Positions 7,883 through 16,882 of a DNA stretch of 64,000 nt are shown here, one piece after another (positions within the stretch are counted from its first letter, which is position 1; each line of letters opens with the position of its first letter). The position numbers were made by a program, and so were the translations under genes. Where the stretch lies: NCBI RefSeq assembly GCF_022802975.1, contig NZ_JAFEVZ010000004.1:1-64000 (forward strand), given 5' to 3'. Origin of the DNA: Flavobacterium pectinovorum (GTDB lineage: Bacteria > Bacteroidota > Bacteroidia > Flavobacteriales > Flavobacteriaceae). Under the pieces are notes generated by a model that did no database searches, was not told the origin of the DNA, and saw only the letters and a program-made list of their open reading frames with translations.

Positions 7883-8305
7883 ATGGCAAAGAATAAAACA
7901 ACCCAAACAGAATACAGTGTTGCCGATTTCATCAATACTGTTGAAGATGAGCAAAAAAGAAATGACGCATTTGACCTCATACAATTAATGCAAAATCAAA
8001 CCGGTTTCGAACCTAAAATGTGGGGGCCAAGTATTATTGGCTTTGGAAATTATCATTATAAATACGAAAGCGGACATGAAGGCGATGCGCCATTGGTTGG
8101 TTTTTCGCCCAGAAAAGATGCGATTTCACTTTATCTGTCTTCTTCTTTTGAAAATAAAGAAGAACTGCTTGTTAAATTTGGCAAACACAAAGCCGGAAAA
8201 GGCTGTATTTACATCAAAAAACTGGCAGATATCAATAATGAGATTCTGAAACAAATGATTTCAGAATCAGTAAAAGAATTGCAAAAATTATATCCTTCTA
8301 ACTAA
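7883..8305 (+). CDS. DUF1801 / YdhG-like protein
   Basis: A 140-residue soluble protein containing the DUF1801 pattern: KMWGPSIIGFGNYHYKYESG, then FSPRKDAISLYLSS and GKHKAGKGCIYIKKLADI. Members form a small alpha/beta fold related to frataxin-like iron chaperones, but their biochemical role is unsettled. The stop is 6 bp before the MBL-fold gene at 8312, so the two are very likely co-transcribed. A second, more divergent DUF1801-type gene is at 13337. Confidence 0.88.
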   Translation: MAKNKTTQTEYSVADFINTVEDEQKRNDAFDLIQLMQNQTGFEPKMWGPSIIGFGNYHYKYESGHEGDAPLVGFSPRKDAISLYLSSSFENKEELLVKFGKHKAGKGCIYIKKLADINNEILKQMISESVKELQKLYPSN

Positions 8306-8311
8306 ATAATC

Positions 8312-9409
8312 ATGGTTCTCACACTCCTAATCCTTTCACTGGCAATCCTTTTTTATTTTTTATTTCATCCCAGATTTGGAAAAAAACCTTCAGGGGAAAG
8401 ACTGGCTTTAATACAAAAATCACCTCAATACAAAAACGGAAAATTCGAAAATGAAAGTTTTACTCCGGAACTTGCAGAAGGTTATGGTTATTATGATGTT
8501 TTAACCGAATTTTTATTTAAGAAGGTTGACCGAAAAATTCCAACTGATGTTATTCCTTCAGTAAAAACAAATTTAAAGGAACTTCCTTTGCATCAGGATG
8601 TTTTAGTCTGGTTTGGTCATTCTTCTTATTATTTTCAGCTTGAAGGGAAACGTTTTTTAATTGATCCTGTTTTCAGCGGTAATGCCTCCCCTATTTATGG
8701 AACCACGAAAGCCTTTAAAGGAACCGATATTTACACCTATGATGATATTCCTGAAATTGATTATTTACTGATAACACATGACCACTATGATCATTTAGAT
8801 TATAAAACGATAATGGAACTGAAACCAAAAATAAAAAAAGTTATCACAGCACTTGGCGTAGGTTCACATTTTGAATTTTGGGGCTTTCCGGCAGAAAATA
8901 TTATCGAAAAAGACTGGCATGAAAAAGTAGCATTAGATCAAAATCTAACACTTTATACTGCTCCATCGAGACATTTTTCAGGCAGAAGCATCAAGCGCTG
9001 CAATACACTCTGGACTTCTTTTATTATAGAAACCAAAGATTTCAAAATGTATTTGGGCGGAGACAGCGGTTACGATACTCACTTTGCCGCAATTGGTGAT
9101 AAATTTGGCCCTTTTGACATGGTGCTTATTGATAATGGCCAATATAATCCGGCATGGAAATACATTCACAATTTGCCCGAAGATGTAATAAGAGCGATGA
9201 AAGACTTAAAAGCAAAAAGAGTCTTTCCTGTACATAATTCAAAATTTCCATTATCTCTTCATTCCTGGGATGAGCCATTGATAAAGGTAAGCGAATTAAA
9301 TGCCTGCTCAGAAAATCCGATTCCGTTGATTACACCTATGATTGGAGAGATTGTCGAATTGAAAAATGACAAACAGGAATTTAAACAATGGTGGAAAGGA
9401 TTGAAATAG
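8312..9409 (+). CDS. MBL-fold metallohydrolase (UlaG / NAPE-PLD-like)
   Basis: A 365-residue protein with one N-terminal hydrophobic helix (LLILSLAILFYFLF) that likely anchors it in the membrane. The metal site HDHYDH is at residues 156-161 (HxHxDH), preceded by VWFGHSSYYFQLEGKRFLID and followed by PSRHFSGR, YLGGDSGYD and FPVHNSKF, which supply the remaining metal ligands. This combination is typical of lipid-active NAPE-PLD/RomA-like hydrolases rather than beta-lactamases. It is in an operon with the DUF1801 gene. Confidence 0.9.
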   Translation: MVLTLLILSLAILFYFLFHPRFGKKPSGERLALIQKSPQYKNGKFENESFTPELAEGYGYYDVLTEFLFKKVDRKIPTDVIPSVKTNLKELPLHQDVLVWFGHSSYYFQLEGKRFLIDPVFSGNASPIYGTTKAFKGTDIYTYDDIPEIDYLLITHDHYDHLDYKTIMELKPKIKKVITALGVGSHFEFWGFPAENIIEKDWHEKVALDQNLTLYTAPSRHFSGRSIKRCNTLWTSFIIETKDFKMYLGGDSGYDTHFAAIGDKFGPFDMVLIDNGQYNPAWKYIHNLPEDVIRAMKDLKAKRVFPVHNSKFPLSLHSWDEPLIKVSELNACSENPIPLITPMIGEIVELKNDKQEFKQWWKGLK

Positions 9410-9415
9410 TAATTT

Positions 9416-9455
9416 TGTGAGATGTGAGATGTGAGATGTGAGATGTGAGATGTGA
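9416..9455. repeat. heptamer tandem repeat (TGTGAGA)n
   Basis: About five and a half perfect head-to-tail copies of TGTGAGA lie immediately after the MBL gene. A related but different heptamer tract occurs at 11352-11410. Confidence 0.85.
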
Positions 9456-9624
9456 AACGTCCTGTTTTTATTTCTACCTTTTGGGAGAAATCACAGCAGA
9501 AGCTCCGCAGCGTATGTCTCCAATATTTGTAGATTAGCGTACGTGATTTACTTGGTTTATTCACTATCACCCGACTCACCTTCGTCAGAAATGACAAGAC
9601 TGAACATAAATCTGAACTAAAATA

Positions 9625-10749
9625 ATGAAACTAAAAATTACTTTTTTCGTCCTTACTATTCTCACTTCATTTCATGTATTTTCTCAAAATACCTACGTCT
9701 TTTTAGGCTCTTATAACAAAGATAAAACTGCCGAATCAATTCAGGTTTACCAGTTGGATACCGTAAACGGAAATCTGAGTAAAATAACCGGGGTGAAAAA
9801 TATCATTAATCCGTCTTATTTAACTGTTTCTCCAAACGGAAAATACGTCTATGCCTGTACCGATACCAAAACACCAAACGCAGGAAGCGTAAGCAGTTTT
9901 GAATTTAGTCCTGAAAATAAAGCATTGACTTTTTTGAATAAACAGGCAAGCGGAGGCGAAAATCCGGTTTATATTACCATTCATAAAAATGGAAAATGGA
10001 TTGCTAACGCTAATTATAATGAAGGAAGTGTATCGGTTTTTCCTGTTTTAGAAAATGGAACAATTGATTCTATAGCCCAAAATTTTAAATATACTGACGG
10101 AAGTACTCACAAAGAAAGACAAACCCGTTCTCATGTTCATTCGGCAGTATTTTCTCCTAACTTTGATTATCTTTTTTTGCCTGATTTAGGTGCTGATAAA
10201 ATCAGATGTTATCGTTTTGATACAAAACAAAAAAAGCCTTTAATTGAAGCCGAATTTCCATTTACAAAAACCGATTTAGAAGCCGGACCAAGACATTTTA
10301 CTTTTCATCCCAATCAAAAAATTGGATATTGCATCGAGGAAATGGCTGGTTACATAAGCGTTTATCAATACAAAAACGGAAGCTTAAAAAAGATGCAGCG
10401 TATCAGTACACATCCTGAAACTGTAACTGAAGGTTTTGCCAGTTCAGATATTCATATTTCTCCGGACGGAAAATTTTTATATGCTTCAAACAGAGGAAAA
10501 GAGAATAATATTGCTATTTTTTCAATTAACAAAAAAGGACTTTTAAAGCCTGTAGGCTATCAGTCTGCTTTAGGCGATCATCCCAGAGTTTTTGCTCTTG
10601 ACGAGACCGGTAATTTTTTAATTACTACAAATGTAAATTCAGGAAATGTAGTCGTTTTTAAAAGAGATAAAAAAAGCGGATTGCTTACAAAAGCGGGTAA
10701 TGAAATCTTAATGGAAAATGTTTCGTGTGTTCAGATTAAACGGATTTGA
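9625..10749 (+). CDS. lactonase-family seven-bladed beta-propeller, exported
   Basis: A 374-residue protein with a signal peptide ending near FHVFSQ. It shows the repeated propeller pattern of the 6-phosphogluconolactonase (YbhE) family: NPSYLTVSPNGKYVYAC, HSAVFSPNFDYLFLPDLG, GPRHFTFHPNQKIGYCIEE, DIHISPDGKFLYASNRG and a closing NVVVFKRDKKSG. The signal peptide places it in the periplasm, so a role in the cytoplasmic pentose phosphate pathway is unlikely; periplasmic sugar-lactone hydrolysis or ligand binding is more likely. It is monocistronic. Confidence 0.88.
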   Translation: MKLKITFFVLTILTSFHVFSQNTYVFLGSYNKDKTAESIQVYQLDTVNGNLSKITGVKNIINPSYLTVSPNGKYVYACTDTKTPNAGSVSSFEFSPENKALTFLNKQASGGENPVYITIHKNGKWIANANYNEGSVSVFPVLENGTIDSIAQNFKYTDGSTHKERQTRSHVHSAVFSPNFDYLFLPDLGADKIRCYRFDTKQKKPLIEAEFPFTKTDLEAGPRHFTFHPNQKIGYCIEEMAGYISVYQYKNGSLKKMQRISTHPETVTEGFASSDIHISPDGKFLYASNRGKENNIAIFSINKKGLLKPVGYQSALGDHPRVFALDETGNFLITTNVNSGNVVVFKRDKKSGLLTKAGNEILMENVSCVQIKRI

Positions 10750-10826
10750 TTTTTTATTGCCCTCAGATTTAAAGTGATTTTTTATCATTACAACTAATCT
10801 TTTTCAAAAAAACTAAAAACTAAAAA

Positions 10827-11351
10827 ATGAATAAACCTCAATTCGATTTACAGCCGGAAACTTTAGAAAACGAAATCACAAAATTAATTCCGTTACAAGA
10901 AAAACATTTTGAAGCATTATTTGAAGCTGCTTCCGACCCGCTAATTTGGGAACAGAATCCTGCAAAAGACCGATATCAAAGAGACGTTTTTAAAGCATTT
11001 TTTGAAATCATAATGACAAAACATCCATTCCTGATCCTCGATAAACAAACCGACGAAATAATGGGAACGACCAGTTTTTATGATTACAATCCTGAAAAAT
11101 CAAATATTGCAATTGGCTACACTTTTATTACAAGAAAATATTGGGGCGGTCCTTATAATAAATCAAATAAAAAGTTATTGATCGATTATGCTTTTCAGCA
11201 TGTTGATTCGGTGCTTTTTCACGTTGGAGCAGAAAACTTTCGTTCTCAAAAAGCCGTTTTAAAACTTGGTGCAGAAAAAATCAATGATATACTGTTTCAG
11301 ATTAAAGGAGTCGATGTACCTTATTTTGAATATGAACTTCGTAAATTGTAA
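10827..11351 (+). CDS. GNAT-family N-acetyltransferase (RimJ/RimL type)
   Basis: A 174-residue protein. The GNAT fold is indicated by LIPLQEKHFEALFEAASDP at the N-terminus, the strand IMGTTSFYDYNPEKSNIAIGY, and the acetyl-CoA-binding region YWGGPYNKSNKKLLIDYAF, followed by HVGAENFRSQKAVLKLGAEK, the usual RimJ/RimL motif B. It would acetylate an amine on a protein or small molecule; the acceptor is unknown. The heptamer repeat begins right after its stop codon. Confidence 0.88.
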   Translation: MNKPQFDLQPETLENEITKLIPLQEKHFEALFEAASDPLIWEQNPAKDRYQRDVFKAFFEIIMTKHPFLILDKQTDEIMGTTSFYDYNPEKSNIAIGYTFITRKYWGGPYNKSNKKLLIDYAFQHVDSVLFHVGAENFRSQKAVLKLGAEKINDILFQIKGVDVPYFEYELRKL

Positions 11352-11452
11352 ATTGTGAATTGTGAATTGTGAATTGTGAAATGTGAAATGTGAAATGTTA
11401 GATGTTAGAATAGTCTTTTGACATCTAACATTTCACATCTAACATCTAAAAC
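11352..11452. repeat. heptamer tandem repeat with inverted arms
   Basis: Repeats of TTGTGAA shift into TGTGAAA and end ATGTTAGATGTTAGA. After a 13-bp spacer the inverted form TCTAACATTT and ATCTAACATC follows, so the tract can fold into a hairpin. The tract runs to 14 bp before the start of the LOG-family gene. Confidence 0.75.
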
Positions 11453-11465
11453 TATTAAAAAATTA

Positions 11466-12047
11466 ATGAAAAGAATAACAGTCTTTTGCGGATCCAGTTT
11501 TGGTACCGAAGAAATTTACAACGAACAGGCCGTTTTACTGGGTAAAACGTTAGCCGGACAAAATATAGAATTGGTTTATGGCGGAGCCAATGTAGGCCTG
11601 ATGGGTGCCGTAGCAGATGGCGTCTTAAATAACGGCGGAAAAGTAATTGGTGTTTTACCTAATTTTTTAAGATCAAAAGAAATTGCACATCAGGGATTAA
11701 CCGAGCTTATTATGGTGGAAAGCATGCACGAAAGAAAAACCAAAATGAATGATTTATGTGATGGTGTTATTGCGCTTCCGGGTGGTTTTGGTACTCTTGA
11801 GGAACTTTTTGAAATGCTAACCTGGGCGCAGTTGGGACTACATAAAAAACCAATCGCTATCTTAAACATCAATGGTTTTTATGATTCGTTGATCGCATTT
11901 ACTGAAGTCATGGTTAACAAGGGACTTTTAAAAGACGTAAATCAACAAATGCTTATCGTAAGTGATAACATTGATGATTTACTAAATAAAATGAATAATT
12001 ATAAAGCTCCAACCGTTGGAAAATGGATTGAGAAACAGGAACTCTAA
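11466..12047 (+). CDS. LOG-family (TIGR00730) nucleotide 5'-monophosphate phosphoribohydrolase
   Basis: A 193-residue Rossmann-fold protein with the two hallmark motifs: a glycine-rich VYGGANVGLMGAVADG region and the active-site PGGFGTLEE motif. The family releases the base from cytokinin-type or other nucleoside monophosphates. ATG 11466 gives the standard N-terminus MKRITVFCGSS; an in-frame ATG at 11418 lies inside the repeat tract and is not used. It is a single gene. Confidence 0.93.
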   Translation: MKRITVFCGSSFGTEEIYNEQAVLLGKTLAGQNIELVYGGANVGLMGAVADGVLNNGGKVIGVLPNFLRSKEIAHQGLTELIMVESMHERKTKMNDLCDGVIALPGGFGTLEELFEMLTWAQLGLHKKPIAILNINGFYDSLIAFTEVMVNKGLLKDVNQQMLIVSDNIDDLLNKMNNYKAPTVGKWIEKQEL

Positions 12048-12143
12048 TCTTTTTTTGACAACCTGATTTTATGTATTTAACATAATTTACCGAATAACTT
12101 TCTTATCTTGTAAATCAAAAAAACTGAAATCCGCTATCAAAAA

Positions 12144-12830
12144 ATGAAACATTTAAAAGTCCATTCTCTTTTATTCGCCCTTATTTTAACTGTAAATTTT
12201 ACAAACGCTCAGGATACTGATACCGGAAACTGGTTTATTTATTTTGGAAATCAGGCCATCAGTAAAAAATGGAACTGGCATAACGAAGTACAATACCGTA
12301 ATTATAATTTTGCCGGTGATACGCAGCAATTATTGCTAAGAACAGGAATTGGATACAATCTTACTGAAAACAATAACAATATTTTATTAGGTTACGGTTT
12401 TATCAATTCACAAAATTATATTGCCGGAACAGATGATAAAGCAGATAACAACGAACACCGCATTTTTCAGCAGTTTATAACACGACAGAATTTTGGAAGA
12501 TTTTATCTGCAGCACCGTTATCGTGTCGAAGAACGCTTTTTGAAAGATGATTTTCAAATGCGTTTTCGTTATTTCTTAGCTTTAAATGTTCCTTTAAACA
12601 AGCCGAAAATGGAAGACAATACTTTTTATATTTCAGCTTATAATGAAATTTTTATAAATGCAGAGTCGCCTGCTTTTGACCGTGACCGCCTATATGGCGC
12701 ATTAGGGTATGTAATCAATAAAAATTTCAGGGTTGAAGCCGGTTTTATGAGACAAATTCAGGAAAAAACAGGCCGAAACCAATTTCAGATTGTAGTTTAC
12801 AATAACATTCCTTTTGGCAGTAGTAAATAA
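12144..12830 (+). CDS. DUF2490-type outer-membrane beta-barrel protein
   Basis: A 228-residue protein with a signal peptide ending near NFTNAQ. It begins TGNWFIYFGNQAISKKW and continues with alternating aromatic strands (NEVQYRNYNF, LLLRTGIGY, LLGYGFI, RYRVEERFL, FRYFLALNVPL, YNEIFINAE, GALGYVINKNFRVEAGFMRQ), ending VYNNIPF. This is the DUF2490 pattern, a small predicted outer-membrane barrel of unknown function. TTATCTTG at about 12103-12110 resembles a -7 box. It is the first gene of a close run of four. Confidence 0.88.
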   Translation: MKHLKVHSLLFALILTVNFTNAQDTDTGNWFIYFGNQAISKKWNWHNEVQYRNYNFAGDTQQLLLRTGIGYNLTENNNNILLGYGFINSQNYIAGTDDKADNNEHRIFQQFITRQNFGRFYLQHRYRVEERFLKDDFQMRFRYFLALNVPLNKPKMEDNTFYISAYNEIFINAESPAFDRDRLYGALGYVINKNFRVEAGFMRQIQEKTGRNQFQIVVYNNIPFGSSK

Positions 12831-12849
12831 CCTTTGAAAATCTGTAAAT

Positions 12850-13317
12850 ATGGCAACCGTGAATCATAATTTTGCAAAAGCCGAAATGCTGATTAGAAAA
12901 CCAGTTTCAGAAGTTTTTCAGGCTTTTATAAATCCGGAAATTACACGCCAATTTTGGTTTACCAAGGGTTCCGGAAATTTAGAACAAGGTAAATCAACAG
13001 TATGGACCTGGGAAATGTATGGTTTTTCTCTTACTGTTTTTACCCAAATAATTGAAGAAGACAAACGAATTGTTATTAAATGGGGAAATAGCGGAGAAGA
13101 AACTATTGTAGAATGGATTTTTACCCCTTTGAATGAAAAAGAAACTTTTGTAAGCATTACCAATTCTAATTTTATGGGCGATGCTGATAAAATACTTTCT
13201 GAGGTTCGAAATTCTACTGAAGGTTTTACACTGGTTTTAGCCGGAGCCAAGGCTTTTTTAGAACATCAGATTCAGCTGAATTTAGTGTTAGACAGATTCC
13301 CTAAAGGTTTGAGTTAA
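12850..13317 (+). CDS. SRPBCC / AHSA1-domain protein
   Basis: A 155-residue protein with the START-like helix-grip signature: EMLIRKPVSEVFQAFINPEITRQFW at the start, strands with VIKWGNSGEETIVEWIFTP and a long C-terminal helix ending LVLAGAKAFLEHQIQLNLV. Members bind hydrophobic ligands or help protein folding (Aha1-like). Here it follows the DUF2490 gene by 19 bp and precedes the DUF1801-type gene by 19 bp, so they probably share a transcript. Confidence 0.9.
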   Translation: MATVNHNFAKAEMLIRKPVSEVFQAFINPEITRQFWFTKGSGNLEQGKSTVWTWEMYGFSLTVFTQIIEEDKRIVIKWGNSGEETIVEWIFTPLNEKETFVSITNSNFMGDADKILSEVRNSTEGFTLVLAGAKAFLEHQIQLNLVLDRFPKGLS

Positions 13318-13336
13318 TCATCTAAAAATAACTATC

Positions 13337-13714
13337 ATGGCAACGATTCCGATTTCAAAACCCACTACTATTGCTCAATATATAGGCGGTTTTCCAAATG
13401 ATATACAGGAAATTTTAGAAAAAATCAGAATGACGATTCATGAGGCAGCTCCCGATGCCAAAGAAAAAATCAGTTATTCCATGCCTGCTTTTGAGCAAAA
13501 CGGAATCCTTGTTTATTCTGCCGCTTTTAAAAATCATATTGGTCTCTATGCACTGCCAAGCGGTCATGAAGCCTTTAAGGAAGCACTTTCTAAATACAAA
13601 TCAGGCAAAGGCTCCGTACAATTTCCGTTAAATCAGCCCATACCGCTTGATTTAATTACCAAAATTGTAAAATTCAGAGTTAATGAAAATCTTGAAAAAG
13701 TAAAAAATAAATAA
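13337..13714 (+). CDS. DUF1801-type iron-chaperone-like protein
   Basis: A 125-residue protein with the classic short DUF1801 sequence: TIAQYIGGFPNDIQEILEKIR, APDAKEKISYSMPAF, HIGLYALPSGHEAF, YKSGKGSVQFPLNQPIPLDLI. Related proteins such as YdhG have a frataxin-like fold. The downstream stop is 6 bp before the next gene, indicating an operon with the AHSA1-domain gene and the 2H phosphoesterase. Confidence 0.92.
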   Translation: MATIPISKPTTIAQYIGGFPNDIQEILEKIRMTIHEAAPDAKEKISYSMPAFEQNGILVYSAAFKNHIGLYALPSGHEAFKEALSKYKSGKGSVQFPLNQPIPLDLITKIVKFRVNENLEKVKNK

Positions 13715-13720
13715 TCAAAT

Positions 13721-14410
13721 ATGAATTTATCTGAACATTATAATGCGCTTTTCAAAAAATCATCTGAACTGATTTTATCCGAAAACTATACTATCGATTC
13801 CAAAATTAGTGATGATTCGGATAAACGCTTCGGACTTACTTTACTGGTTCGCCCCAACAATGAAATTAAGGCTAATATTCAGTCATTCCTTAAAGAATTA
13901 AAGAAAACAGAACCCAATCAGTACTATTATCCCAATTCGGATATTCATATTACCATCATGTCTATTATTTCTTGTTACGAAGGTTTTTCACTGGATAAAT
14001 TTAATATGTCTGAGTATGTTGAAATCATTGAAAAAAGTCTGGTCGATGTAAATGAAATCGAGATTGATTACCAAGGCATTACTTTATCTCCTTCGGCTGT
14101 AATGATCCAGGGTTTTCCATCTGATAATTCATTGAATGTTTTACGTGACAAGCTTCGTGATAATTTTAAAAATTCTTCCTTAACTCAGAGTATTGACAGC
14201 CGTTACAGCATCGTGACAGCCCATTCTACTGTGATGCGTTTTCAGAAAAAATTAGAAAATCCAAAGAAACTAATAGAAGTCATTGAAAAATTCAGAACCC
14301 ATAATTTTGGGAAATTTACGGCTGAAAAAATCGAACTAGTTTTTAATGACTGGTATCAGCGTGAAAGAAAAACTACCACTCTGTGTGATCTTTATTTGAA
14401 GTTTTTTTAG
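13721..14410 (+). CDS. 2H phosphoesterase (2'-5' RNA ligase-like)
   Basis: A 229-residue protein with the two HxT motifs that define the 2H superfamily: His76-Ile-Thr78 in DIHITIMS and His168-Ser-Thr170 in AHSTVMRF, separated by about 90 residues as expected. Family members hydrolyse or form 2',3'-cyclic or 2'-5' phosphodiester bonds in RNA or nucleotides. It closes the 12144-14410 run. Its stop faces the stop of the antiporter gene only 4 bp away, so the two transcription units converge tightly. Confidence 0.83.
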   Translation: MNLSEHYNALFKKSSELILSENYTIDSKISDDSDKRFGLTLLVRPNNEIKANIQSFLKELKKTEPNQYYYPNSDIHITIMSIISCYEGFSLDKFNMSEYVEIIEKSLVDVNEIEIDYQGITLSPSAVMIQGFPSDNSLNVLRDKLRDNFKNSSLTQSIDSRYSIVTAHSTVMRFQKKLENPKKLIEVIEKFRTHNFGKFTAEKIELVFNDWYQRERKTTTLCDLYLKFF

Positions 14411-14414
14411 TTTT

Positions 14415-16562
14415 TTATCCCTTCTTCAAGATATTCCCCAAACCTCTACCAATTTGTTCAATCGCTTCAAGACCTTTTGTTAATGGTGTTGCACTAAAGT
14501 CTTCGTAAGCATCCATAGAAGTTGCTTTATTTTCATCTTGTGGATAAACGAGCATTAAGTTATTATCATTGAATGATTTTTCGAATTTCTGAGGCAATTT
14601 GTCAAAAATAGACTGGTAAGAAACAGACCCTTTTCTTGATAAATTAAACACGATCAAATCGGTTGTTTTTATTTCGTCTGAAATGGTTTCAAAATCATCC
14701 CACTCTAAAATGCCTTTAAACCCTAATTTTGCATTTAACCTCAAGTTATTAGCTATTTGCTGTATGGCCTGATGCGTTTTATATTCTGCATAAATCATAA
14801 TAGGAATACTTAACTCTTGTGATAATCTGCATATTTTCTGCAATAAAAGATGAAAGCCAACTCCTCTTTCAGAAAAAGGCGGACAAATAAAAACCAATCT
14901 TTTCTCTTCAATAAATGTTTTTTGAAATCTGCAGATGAACAAAGTTTTATCTACGTTATTGATGATTGAGTCTACATTGTCTCCAAAAATTTTATCCAGA
15001 AAACCGGTTTTTCTTGGCCAGCCAATAATCACAATGTCTGACATGATTTCTTTGGAAGTTCTCGCAATTCCACTAGCCGGATTGTGGTCAATTCTGGCAA
15101 TGGTATTGATTTTCACTTCTGAAGCAGATCCCTGAATCACAAACTTATCAACTGCTTTTTTGTATTTTAGGATATTAATTTCGGCTTGGTCATTATTAGG
15201 AACAATTGTCAATAATGTTACCGGATTTGATGATTTCTTATCTTTTATCAAAAGTGCAAAATCCAATAAACTAGATGTAGCTGATGTTTTTGCTAACGGA
15301 ATCAAAATGTGTTCGTCTAAAATCTGATCTTTACCGGCATCTTCAGAAGAAACTTCTTCCTCGCAGATTGCAATCTTTTTAGCTGCTTTTTCAGTGGCAA
15401 AAGAAGCTACAATACAGGTAATCAATATTAAAATAATCGTTCCGTTTAATATGTTTTCATCGAGGATTTTGGCTTTAAATCCAACCAAAATTACGGCCAG
15501 TGTTGCGGCAGCATGTGCGCTGCTTAATCCAAAAATTAATTGTCTTTCGGTTTTGGTATATTTAAAAACAACCTGGGTAAAAAATGCCGCAATCCATTTT
15601 CCAAAAATAGCTACAACACTTAAGGTTCCCGCGACAATAAGGGCTGTTGGTCCGCTTAAAATTACACTAACATCAACCAGCATTCCTACAGAAATCAGGA
15701 AAAACGGAATGAATAAAGCATTGCCAATAAACTCAATTCTGTTCATTAAAGCTGATGAATGGGGAATTAAAGGATTTAAAGCCAAACCTGCCACAAAAGC
15801 ACCAATAATAGGCTCTACTCCTGCTACTTCGGCTAAGAATGCGGCAAAGAAAACCACAGAAAGTACAAAAATGTAATGGGCGTGTTTTTCACTTTCCAGT
15901 TTTTTAAAGAACCATTTTGCGATTCTCGGAATAACCAAAAACATAATAGCAGAGAAAATGGCCAGCGAAACGCCTAATTTTATCCAGAAAGCCTGATTGA
16001 GGTTTCCCTGACTGCTTCCCATAATCACCGCCAGAATAATCAAAACGGCTGTGTCTGTCAAAATTGTTCCGCCTACCGTTATAGCAACTGCCTGATTTTT
16101 TGCAATTCCTAATTTGCTTACAATCGGGTACGCCACCAAAGTATGTGTTGCAAACATACTTGCCGTTAAAAAACTGGCATTAAAATCATATTGTAACAAA
16201 TAAAAACAGACCGGAAATCCTATTGTTAATGGGAGGATAAAAGTAAAAAAACCAAATAACAGACTTTTATTTCGATTGGCCTTAAACTCATTCATATCAA
16301 GTTCTAAACCCGCAATAAACATAATGTAGAGCAATCCAATAGTTGAAAACAAATCTACAGCAGAATTTTTAGCCAAAATATTAAGCCCGTGAGGGCCAAT
16401 TATAACACCGGAAATAATCAAACCTATAATTCCGGGAATATTAATTTTTTTGAGTAAGATGGGACATAATAAAATTATGAAAAGTATCAACGAAAAAATT
16501 AATACGGGATTGGTAAGCGGTAGTTCAAATTCTTGTATAAAATGCCTGAAAAATTCTATCAT
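14415..16562 (-). CDS. CPA2-family cation/proton antiporter with C-terminal UspA-like domains
   Basis: A 715-residue protein. Residues 1-390 contain about 12 hydrophobic helices with family signatures (GIIGLIISGVIIGPHGLN, GLLYIMFIAGLELDMNEF, FATHTLVAYPIVSKLG, GGTILTDTAVLIIL, EPIIGAFVAGLALNPLI). The T-D pair in TILTDTA corresponds to the ion-binding region. Residues 410-715 are soluble and resemble two universal-stress-protein domains (HILIPLAKTS, DIVIIGWPRKTG), which may bind nucleotide and gate transport. It exchanges Na+ or K+ for H+ at the inner membrane and is transcribed alone. Confidence 0.92.
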   Translation of the reverse strand: MIEFFRHFIQEFELPLTNPVLIFSLILFIILLCPILLKKINIPGIIGLIISGVIIGPHGLNILAKNSAVDLFSTIGLLYIMFIAGLELDMNEFKANRNKSLLFGFFTFILPLTIGFPVCFYLLQYDFNASFLTASMFATHTLVAYPIVSKLGIAKNQAVAITVGGTILTDTAVLIILAVIMGSSQGNLNQAFWIKLGVSLAIFSAIMFLVIPRIAKWFFKKLESEKHAHYIFVLSVVFFAAFLAEVAGVEPIIGAFVAGLALNPLIPHSSALMNRIEFIGNALFIPFFLISVGMLVDVSVILSGPTALIVAGTLSVVAIFGKWIAAFFTQVVFKYTKTERQLIFGLSSAHAAATLAVILVGFKAKILDENILNGTIILILITCIVASFATEKAAKKIAICEEEVSSEDAGKDQILDEHILIPLAKTSATSSLLDFALLIKDKKSSNPVTLLTIVPNNDQAEINILKYKKAVDKFVIQGSASEVKINTIARIDHNPASGIARTSKEIMSDIVIIGWPRKTGFLDKIFGDNVDSIINNVDKTLFICRFQKTFIEEKRLVFICPPFSERGVGFHLLLQKICRLSQELSIPIMIYAEYKTHQAIQQIANNLRLNAKLGFKGILEWDDFETISDEIKTTDLIVFNLSRKGSVSYQSIFDKLPQKFEKSFNDNNLMLVYPQDENKATSMDAYEDFSATPLTKGLEAIEQIGRGLGNILKKG

Positions 16563-16854
16563 AGTGTAATTTTAGCTGCTGGATATTTTCATTAATTTCT
16601 TCAAAAACTTTTTTCAGAATTCAAATCAAATACTCAAAATTGCCATTTATTTCAATTATTAAAAAACTGAAAAAAGTTTCGTTTTTTGAAAATAGTCTCT
16701 TTACAAAAATACCTAAAAAAAGGCCGAACTTTTTATTAAAGTCCTATATTAAGTAATTAATTTTATTTCCTTGACGAATTATTATTATTTAATATATTTT
16801 TTAACAAAACCGCAATATTAACAAATAGAAACAAAACTTCTTTGCATTTTCAAT

Positions 16855-16862
16855 TATCTTTG
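16855..16862 (+). promoter_or_regulatory. -7 promoter box for sdaA
   Basis: TATCTTTG matches the Bacteroidetes -7 consensus TAnnTTTG and lies 21 bp before the sdaA start, in an AT-rich leader. No good -33 TTG is visible at the expected spacing. The rest of 16563-16854 between the divergent genes shows no other feature. Confidence 0.6.
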
Positions 16863-16882
16863 TTTAAATAAAAAATTGAACA

